Below, in pieces: positions 22,791 through 28,012 of a stretch of 28,012 bases of DNA. The translations under genes were made by a program, and so were the position numbers. Origin of the DNA: Chloroflexota bacterium (GTDB taxonomy: Bacteria; Chloroflexota; Anaerolineae; Anaerolineales; JACQED01). The stretch is from the NCBI GenBank assembly GCA_016200785.1, contig JACQED010000452.1:1-28012 (forward strand), written 5' to 3'. The notes under the pieces were generated by a model. The model did not search any database, had not been told where the DNA came from, and saw nothing but the letters and a program-made list of their open reading frames with translations. Every line of letters begins with the position of its first letter. Position 1 is the first letter of the stretch.

Positions 22791-22936
22791 CGGATTGATC
22801 TCTACCCCGTTGACCTGCGGAAAGTCTGCGGCGGACTGCGCCAGGCGCAGAAGCGCGTCCACTGCCGCTGCGCGTCGGCGGGAGGAATGTTGCGGTAGCC
22901 GCGGAGTCGCCGGCCTGCGCCGGCCGAGTCCACCAT
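22791..22936 (-). pseudogene. C-terminal remnant of an ADP-forming acetyl/acyl-CoA synthetase
   Basis: Just after the CoA-transferase stop, the minus strand reads AGRRLRGYRNIPPADAQRQ and then, shifted by one base near 22862, VDALLRLAQSAADFPQVNGV followed by EINP. This matches the end of the ATP-grasp (beta) domain of NDP-forming acyl-CoA synthetases, whose family pattern is G..LRGYRG.PPAD...(V)DALLRLSQL..DFPEI.ELDINPL. The frame breaks in the middle, lacks the rest of the gene, and ends where the leader repeat begins. It is a relic, probably once adjacent to the CoA-transferase genes. Confidence 0.65.
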
Positions 22937-22947
22937 TGCCTTAGATG

Positions 22948-23724
22948 TCATTTCCCGATCACGATCCCGGCCGGATCGATCTCGCGGAGCAGCCGGCGCT
23001 CCATTGCGGTCGGCGGCTCAGTCGTCGCCACGTCCTCTGCGACAAGCACCTCGAACGAACTATTGGCTTGAACGTCGTCCACCGTGACGCCCGGGTGCAG
23101 TGCGACGAGTTTCAATCGTTTCGTCGGCTCGGCGAAGCCGTAGACGCCCAATTGCGTGATCACACGATAAGGCCCGGTGTCTTCGGGCAGACCGGCGCGC
23201 TCGCGCGCGCCCGGACCGTCGAGGTAGCCCGGCGTGGTGATGAAGTCCACCTTTTCGACGAAGCGGCGCTTGTCCTGCCGCAAAATGATGATCGTTCGGG
23301 GGCACAGCGATCCCACGTCGTTGGCTCCGCCGCTTCCCGGCAGGCGCACCGTTGGCCGCGCCCAATCGCCGATGACGGTGGTATTGATGTTGCCGTACGT
23401 GTCGATCATCGCCGCGCCGAGAAAGCCGTAATCCACGTAACCGGCCTGGCACGCGCTCAGCACATCGTGCATGCTCGACGCCGCCGAGGCGTGGTAGAAG
23501 GTGGGCGACTGGCCGACCGAGATGGGTATCACGGGAACCAGCGGGCCAATGCCGCCCGCCTCGAAGATGATGAGCAGATGCGGCGCGTGGGTGCGCTGGG
23601 CCAGCACGGCGGCGATCACCGGCAAGCCGGTTCCCACCAGCACCGACCGCTTGTCTGCGAGAAGCCGCGCGGCGACGCAGGCCATCAGCTCGGTTGGGGT
23701 GAAGGTCGTTGCCTGTTCAGCCAT
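22948..23724 (-). CDS. CoA-transferase subunit B (glutaconate CoA-transferase GctB-like)
   Basis: A 258-aa class I CoA-transferase subunit. FEAGGIGP at 54-61 places Glu55 at the position of the catalytic glutamate that forms the enzyme-CoA thioester (Glu54 in Acidaminococcus GctB). YGFLGAAMIDTYGNINTTVIG and PGSGGANDVGSLCPRTIIIL are the conserved glycine-rich loops. The ATG at 23724 follows AGGGGGT and lies 12 bases after subunit A. The acyl substrate is not evident; related proteins act on glutaconate, on ring-cleavage acids (IpdB-type) or on branched acids. Confidence 0.9.
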   Translation of the reverse strand: MAEQATTFTPTELMACVAARLLADKRSVLVGTGLPVIAAVLAQRTHAPHLLIIFEAGGIGPLVPVIPISVGQSPTFYHASAASSMHDVLSACQAGYVDYGFLGAAMIDTYGNINTTVIGDWARPTVRLPGSGGANDVGSLCPRTIIILRQDKRRFVEKVDFITTPGYLDGPGARERAGLPEDTGPYRVITQLGVYGFAEPTKRLKLVALHPGVTVDDVQANSSFEVLVAEDVATTEPPTAMERRLLREIDPAGIVIGK

Positions 23725-23736
23725 TGCAGACCCCCT

Positions 23737-24759
23737 TCATTTGCCTTTTGACCAGGGCACTTTCATCGGCGCTTTGAACTGCTCCACCTGTTTCAGGTAG
23801 TTGAGTTTCCGCACGCCGCCCACTCGCTCCAGATAAGCCTCAAAGTCGGGGACGCCGAAGACATACTTCTCGAAGTACGCTTCCGCGCCCTCCGGCGTCT
23901 GACTCACGTCGAGCCACTCGGCGATATGTTCTTCGTCGAAGAAATACGCATACGGCATGTGGGTGGGGTGGGCGCCGAAGGGAACTTCGCACACTGCATC
24001 CACGACGTAGAACGGGATGGCGGTGCGGCACGGCTCTTCCCAAATCACCTCGTGCTCGACCACTTCCTCGGCGGTGATGATCACTCGCCGCGACGCGCGG
24101 CACAATTCGAAGTCCTCGACCAGGATACCGTCAATCTGGGCGTTGCCGTACCGGTCGCATCGCGGCACATGGAATAATGCCACGTCGGGGTAGGCCGCCG
24201 GCACGAGGCACACGGGCTTGCCGCTCCACGGGTCTGTCACCACTTTGCACGGACTGTGCTTCAACGTGTCACTGCCCAGCATGGTGCGCGCCGGTATGAA
24301 GGGAACGCCCATCATGGCGGCGAGAAAACGCCATTGGTAGCCGGCGTTCGAGATCTCGCCAATCACCTGACATTGCCCGGACTCAGCCGCGCGGCGGCTC
24401 GCCGGAGAGAGTCCGCGCAGTTCGTGGCCGAAGGCGTAGGCCACGTCAATCTTGTTCACGCACCCGGCCGCGATGAGCAGGTCGGCGTCGTGGACGCCCG
24501 TCTTGCCGGCCATGACCAGATTCCGTTTCCGCTGGCGGATGATCTCGTACACGGCGGACATCGGGACTCGAACGTGGCCGAAGCCGCCGAAGGCGATGAA
24601 GTCGCCATCGCGGACGAACGTCGCCACGGCCTCCTTCACAGTCGTGCGCTTGTCGCGCAGGTCGCGGGTTTTGTTTTCCAAAACCCATCGGCGGTTTTCG
24701 TCCGGGTCGTGCCAACCGATGAGTTCACCGGAGCCCTCTTGCAGAATCTCAATGCTCAT
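23737..24759 (-). CDS. CoA-transferase subunit A (glutaconate CoA-transferase GctA-like)
   Basis: A 340-aa partner of the next gene, in the GctA/IpdA group. The N-terminal DKRTTVKEAVATFVRDGDFI leads into AFGGFGHVRVPMSAVYEIIR (~57-76). HVPRCDRYGNAQIDGI (~198-213), then VIITAEEVVEHEVI (~226-239) and VPFGAHPTHMPYAYFFDEEH (~259-278), are typical of the family and form the active-site face with subunit B. The ~35 residues before the core are longer than in many homologues. The ATG at 24759 has GGAG upstream. The adjacent remnant of an acyl-CoA synthetase hints at organic acid activation. Confidence 0.9.
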   Translation of the reverse strand: MSIEILQEGSGELIGWHDPDENRRWVLENKTRDLRDKRTTVKEAVATFVRDGDFIAFGGFGHVRVPMSAVYEIIRQRKRNLVMAGKTGVHDADLLIAAGCVNKIDVAYAFGHELRGLSPASRRAAESGQCQVIGEISNAGYQWRFLAAMMGVPFIPARTMLGSDTLKHSPCKVVTDPWSGKPVCLVPAAYPDVALFHVPRCDRYGNAQIDGILVEDFELCRASRRVIITAEEVVEHEVIWEEPCRTAIPFYVVDAVCEVPFGAHPTHMPYAYFFDEEHIAEWLDVSQTPEGAEAYFEKYVFGVPDFEAYLERVGGVRKLNYLKQVEQFKAPMKVPWSKGK

Positions 24760-25105
24760 GCCTCATCTCCGCAAAGGTCATTGCGCGCCACCGCGCCCGA
24801 TTCGGAAAGGTCGCCGACAGGTCGTCGGCCACCGTCGTCACCTGTCTTAATATGAATTAACCGGCTAAGGGTGGGTGGCGAATAGTGTCAGGCCTCCGGG
24901 CCGGGAAGGATATTTGTCCCATTACCCTGGCCTCCGCGCCGGCACGGCCATTTATGCGTATGACGGGCATCATACGCGGATTATCATGGCCGAGTCATAA
25001 TGTCTGTCACTTGCTCCGGCGTCGAACGGCAAGTACCTTATCTGGAGAGCCTACATCCGTTTGACTGCCGGGCGACCAACTGCCGCGGCCGAGGGGAGAC
25101 CGACC
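24760..25105. other. Divergent promoter region between CoA-transferase and Rrf2 regulator
   Basis: This 346-base region holds no gene and has locally AT-rich spots. Inverted repeats noticed: GACAGGT/ACCTGTC (24816-24822 with 24840-24846) in the CoA-transferase leader, and GCGTATGA/TCATACGC (24956-24963 with 24970-24977). CATAAT at 24996-25001 is a possible -10 for the regulator, and TATTAA (minus strand, 24847-24852) a possible -10 for the CoA-transferase; good -35 boxes were not seen. Confidence 0.55.
24956..24977. promoter_or_regulatory. Candidate operator, perfect 8-6-8 palindrome upstream of the Rrf2 gene
   Basis: GCGTATGA, six bases, TCATACGC. The palindrome lies ~130 bases before the Rrf2 ATG and about 18 bases upstream of a possible -10 (CATAAT). 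Rrf2 proteins bind 20-25 bp palindromes as dimers, so autoregulation or control of the divergent CoA-transferase is plausible. Confidence 0.5.
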
Positions 25106-25522
25106 ATGGAAATTACTCGACAGGCTGATTACGCGGTGCGCGCGGTCCTTGAGATCGCGAACTTGCCGGAGGGGCGGCGGATCTCCACCGCCGAAGTTGC
25201 GGAACGGCAACGCATCCCGGTGACGTTTCTTGCCAAGATCATCGCCCAACTCGCTATCACCGGAATCGTGGAAACGACGCGCGGCGCGCATGGCGGCGTG
25301 AGGCTGGCTCGCCCGCCGGAGGCGATCAACATGTTGGAGGTGATCGAGGCAATTGACGGGCCGGTGACGTTGAACGCGTGTGTGATCGACCCGGCCAATT
25401 GCGTGTTCGCCTCCGAGTGCGCGGTGCGCGACGTGTGGTGCGACGCGCAATCCATGCTGACGGGGAAGCTTCGCGCAACGACGTTCGCCCAACTCACCAA
25501 GAGCAACAGCAGCGGCCTTTGA
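25106..25522 (+). CDS. Rrf2/IscR-family transcriptional regulator
   Basis: A 138-aa winged-helix regulator. The N-terminus MEITRQADYAVRAVLEIA, recognition region VTFLAKIIAQLAITGIVETT (~39-58) and wing GAHGGVRLARPP (~60-71) are standard for Rrf2. Cys92, Cys99 and Cys105 (spacing x6, x5) fit the IscR/NsrR-type Fe-S ligand cluster, and a fourth cysteine lies at 112, so a redox- or NO/Fe-S-sensing role is likely. The frame is open from 25061, but the ATG at 25106 is preceded by GAGGGGAG and matches the family start. It is divergent from the CoA-transferase and followed by the flavoprotein gene. Confidence 0.93.
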   Translation: MEITRQADYAVRAVLEIANLPEGRRISTAEVAERQRIPVTFLAKIIAQLAITGIVETTRGAHGGVRLARPPEAINMLEVIEAIDGPVTLNACVIDPANCVFASECAVRDVWCDAQSMLTGKLRATTFAQLTKSNSSGL

Positions 25523-25561
25523 CGCCTCGCACGCCCTCAATCTGATTCTGTTGTAAAATCA

Positions 25562-25584
25562 GCGGGCCGGGCACGCGCGCCCGC
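25562..25584 (+). terminator. GC-rich hairpin after the Rrf2 gene
   Basis: GCGGGC (25562-25567) pairs with GCCCGC (25579-25584) over 11 bases, ~40 bases after the regulator stop. No T-run follows, so termination would be weak at best. The rest of the 154-base gap has a TGTTGTAAAATC stretch (25549-25560) that could be part of a promoter for the next gene. Confidence 0.35.
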
Positions 25585-25676
25585 GGGCTGGCCTTCTCGC
25601 CTATGCGCCGCCTCCGCACGGTTTTCCGGCGACCACATCCAATCCCCGAGGTCAGCCAGACACAGGAGTAAACTCC

Positions 25677-28012
25677 ATGAGCGCATTACCCAAACAAGCG
25701 AACGTCGTCGTGATCGGCGCAGGCATCGTGGGCAACAGTATGGCCGTCCATCTGGCCCTGCAAGGCTGGAAGGACATCGTGCTGTTGGACAAGGGGCCTC
25801 TGCCCAACCCCGGCGGCTCTACGGGCCACGCTTCGAATTTTCTTTATCCCGTCGATCACTCGAAGGAGATGACCAAGTTCACGCAAGACAGCATCAGGCA
25901 ATACAAAGAACTGGGTGTCTGGATCGAGAGCGGCGGCCTCGAGCTCGCCCGCACCAAAGAGCGGGTGGAAGAACTCAAGCGCCGCCTCGCCTCGTCCAAG
26001 TCGTGGGGCGAACCCGCCGAACTGCTGTCACCGGCTGAGGCGAAGAAACTGGTGCCGTTCATCAACACCGACATCATTCTCGGCGCGTTCTATTGCCCCG
26101 GCGTCGGCGTGGTGGACTCTCTGCGCGCCGGAACGCTCATGCGCGAAAAAGCGCAGGCGATGGGCGCGCTGAGCATCTTCGCCAAGACCGAGATCACGGA
26201 CATCGAAGTCGAAAACGGCCGGGTGCGCGGCGTGCGGACGAATCAGGGCGACATCCGCGCCGACGTGGTGGTGATCGCGTGCGGCGTGTGGAGTCCGCGC
26301 ATCGCGCGAATGGCGGGAGTCTCCATCCCGCTCACCCCGGCTGTCCACCAGATGATCGACGTCGGTCCCGTCCCGATGTTCGTGGACAGCCAGGGCGAGA
26401 TTCAGTATCCCATCGTCCGTGATATGGACGTCAACATGTACGAGCGCCAACATGGGAGCGATCTGGAAGTCGGCTCGTACGATCACCGGACGATCCTCGT
26501 CGAACCCGACGACATTCCCTCGCTGGAGCAGGCGCGACTTTCGCCGACGGAAATGCCCTTCACGAAAGAAGACTTCGACCCCTCGCTCGAACGCGCGCTC
26601 GAACTCATGCCGGAGATTCTCGGCGATGAGAAAGTCGGCATCCGGCACGCGGTCAACGGCCTGCTCTCGCTCACGCCCGACGGCCTCCCGCTCATCGGCG
26701 AGACGCCCGAAGTCAAGGGCCTGTGGTCGGTCGCCGCGATCTGGATCAAAGAAGCGCCCGGCATCGCCCGCTCGGTGGCCGAGTGGATGACGGCCGGCTC
26801 GCCGGAGATTGACCCCACCGGCTCCGACATCAGCCGCTTCTACGATCATCAGAAAACGAAGACGCACATCCACGCGCGAACGACTGAAGCCTTCAACAGA
26901 ATGTACGGCATCTACCACCCGCGCGAGCAGTGGGCGTCGAACCGCAACCTGCGCCTCAGCCCCTTCTACGAGCGCGAAAAAGCGCTGGGCGCGGTGTTCT
27001 TCGAGACGGCAGGCTGGGAGCGCCCCAACTGGTACGAGTCGAACAAGAAACTTCTGGCCGAGTACGGCGAGCGCGTGATGCCGCGCCGCGACGAATGGGA
27101 CGCGCGCTGGTGGTCGCCGATCATCAACGCCGAGCATCTCGCCATGCGCGATCGCGTGGGCATGGTTGACCTCTCGGCCTTCGCCATCTTCGACGTCACC
27201 GGCCCCGGCGCTCTGAACTATATTCAAAACATGGTTGTGGCCCAGATGGACGTGCCGGTTGGCCGCGTCGTTTACACTTCGCTGTTGAATTCAGGAGGCG
27301 GCATCAAAGCCGATCTGACGATCATGCGCCTCGGCCCGAATCAATTCCGCGTGGTCACCGGCGGCTTCGACGGGATGCGCGACAAAAAATGGTTCGGGGA
27401 TCACTTGCCCGCCGACGGCTCGGCGCAACTGGCCGACCTGACCTCCGCCTGGGCGGCGATCGGCGTGTGGGGGCCGCGCGCACGCGATCTCGTGCAGACT
27501 ACGACCGAGGCCGATATGTCGCACATCGCCTTCCCCTTCGCCACGTGCAAGTGGGTGGACTTTGGCCCGGTGTATGCCCTCGCCTCGCGCATCTCTTATG
27601 TCGGCGAATTGGGTTGGGAGATTTATGTGCCGTTCGAGCAAGGCGCGCGGCTGTGGGATATTCTGTGGGAAGCCGGCCAGGCGGAGCGGTTCGGCGTCGT
27701 GCCGGTAGGCATCGGCGTGTATGGCACGACCGCTCGACTGGAGAAGTGCTATCGCGCCTACGGCAACGAACTCGAACTCGAATACAACCTCGTCGAGGCG
27801 GGACTGGGGCGGGCCGCGGTGAAGCCGCAAGACTTCATCGGCAAAGAGGCCTACCTCAAGCAGCGCGCCGCCGCATGGCCTGCCGCGATCCTCTGCACCC
27901 TCACAGTGGACGACAACACTTCGAAGTACGGCTTCAATCGCGCCATGATGGGCCGCGAGCCGATCATGACGCCCGACGGCAAGCCATTGATTGACAAGCA
28001 TGGCCGCCGCTC
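25677..28012 (+). CDS. Dimethylglycine/sarcosine dehydrogenase-like flavoprotein, 3' end outside window
   Basis: About 778 codons are visible of a two-part enzyme. The N-terminal DAO-type FAD domain has VVVIGAGIVG (10-19) and STGHAS with His51, the position of the covalent FAD attachment histidine in mammalian dimethylglycine and sarcosine dehydrogenases (TWHAAG). A substrate-binding part runs to ~residue 390, with LSLTPDGLPLIGE before the FAD C-terminal segment. The remainder is a GcvT-like aminomethyltransferase/folate-binding domain (MRDRVGMVDLSAFAIFDVTG, later ISYVGELGWEIYVP). Such enzymes oxidatively demethylate N-methylglycines and hand the one-carbon unit to tetrahydrofolate. The ATG at 25677 has CAGGAG upstream. 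The exact substrate is not determinable. Confidence 0.92.
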   Translation, partial: MSALPKQANVVVIGAGIVGNSMAVHLALQGWKDIVLLDKGPLPNPGGSTGHASNFLYPVDHSKEMTKFTQDSIRQYKELGVWIESGGLELARTKERVEELKRRLASSKSWGEPAELLSPAEAKKLVPFINTDIILGAFYCPGVGVVDSLRAGTLMREKAQAMGALSIFAKTEITDIEVENGRVRGVRTNQGDIRADVVVIACGVWSPRIARMAGVSIPLTPAVHQMIDVGPVPMFVDSQGEIQYPIVRDMDVNMYERQHGSDLEVGSYDHRTILVEPDDIPSLEQARLSPTEMPFTKEDFDPSLERALELMPEILGDEKVGIRHAVNGLLSLTPDGLPLIGETPEVKGLWSVAAIWIKEAPGIARSVAEWMTAGSPEIDPTGSDISRFYDHQKTKTHIHARTTEAFNRMYGIYHPREQWASNRNLRLSPFYEREKALGAVFFETAGWERPNWYESNKKLLAEYGERVMPRRDEWDARWWSPIINAEHLAMRDRVGMVDLSAFAIFDVTGPGALNYIQNMVVAQMDVPVGRVVYTSLLNSGGGIKADLTIMRLGPNQFRVVTGGFDGMRDKKWFGDHLPADGSAQLADLTSAWAAIGVWGPRARDLVQTTTEADMSHIAFPFATCKWVDFGPVYALASRISYVGELGWEIYVPFEQGARLWDILWEAGQAERFGVVPVGIGVYGTTARLEKCYRAYGNELELEYNLVEAGLGRAAVKPQDFIGKEAYLKQRAAAWPAAILCTLTVDDNTSKYGFNRAMMGREPIMTPDGKPLIDKHGRR

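Larger units (their letters stand above)
22403..22947. other. Long gap between the unknown gene and the CoA-transferase: repeats, leader element, gene remnant
   Basis: This 545-base stretch holds three things. At 22472-22504 an 8-bp inverted repeat (CCTCGCTC with GAGCGAGG) encloses 17 bases and is followed by seven A. At 22572-22767 lies the second copy of the leader element. At 22791-22936 lies a decayed acyl-CoA synthetase fragment. A frame at 22399-22692 crosses the hairpins and is not considered a gene. Confidence 0.7.

Noticed and set aside
1..28012. CRISPR arrays, tRNA or rRNA genes, intact insertion sequences
   Set aside because: No regularly spaced direct repeats, no tRNA-like cloverleaf with TTCRA arm and no rRNA core sequences were noticed by eye. 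All sizeable frames are explained by the genes listed.

Overview
The window is GC-rich and gene-dense, with operons chained by 1-4 base start/stop overlaps and strong AGGAGG-type ribosome sites. The gene set suggests an anaerobic bacterium with hydrogen-based redox metabolism. A bacterial MvhADG-HdrABC set, a group 3b [NiFe] hydrogenase and an A/V-type ATPase together fit Chloroflexota (Anaerolineae/Dehalococcoidia-like) or a similar deep-branching phylum. That placement is inference from gene content, not from a marker gene.

Region 1 (1-6550, minus strand) reads hdrC-hdrB-hdrA-mvhD-mvhG-mvhA. It is a complete heterodisulfide reductase-like module coupled to an F420-non-reducing [NiFe] hydrogenase; only the C-terminus of MvhA lies outside the window. 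In methanogens this complex bifurcates electrons from H2 to ferredoxin and a disulfide. The acceptor in this bacterium cannot be read from the sequence.

Region 2 (6873-13338, minus) reads hydB-hydG-hydD-hydA, a group 3b NAD(P)-linked hydrogenase. It is followed by a broken hydrogenase maturation protease and a response regulator/histidine kinase pair, all overlapping.

Region 3 (13562-22402, minus) is an A/V-type ATP synthase operon: an unknown 80-aa gene, then H (frameshifted), I, K, E, C, F, A, B, D. Both nucleotide-binding-family subunits, A and B, carry in-frame extra segments made of repeat-like sequence.

Region 4 (22791-24759, minus) holds a two-subunit glutaconate-type CoA-transferase and a decayed C-terminal fragment of an ADP-forming acyl-CoA synthetase. 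On the plus strand follow an Rrf2/IscR-like Fe-S regulator (25106) and a dimethylglycine/sarcosine dehydrogenase-like flavoprotein that runs off the right edge.

The most interesting signal is a ~190-nt element present twice in the same orientation (13370-13559 and 22572-22767). One copy lies immediately upstream of the hydrogenase operon and the other upstream of the ATPase operon. Read on the minus strand, each copy ends in an intrinsic-terminator-like hairpin with a U-rich tail, preceded by a smaller hairpin that shares the terminator's GCCTC arm. This looks like a shared attenuator or riboswitch-like leader linking H2 metabolism and ion-driven ATP synthesis. The window also holds several families of degenerate palindromic repeats sitting at gene junctions and inside genes. 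I saw no rRNA, tRNA, CRISPR array or intact insertion sequence.
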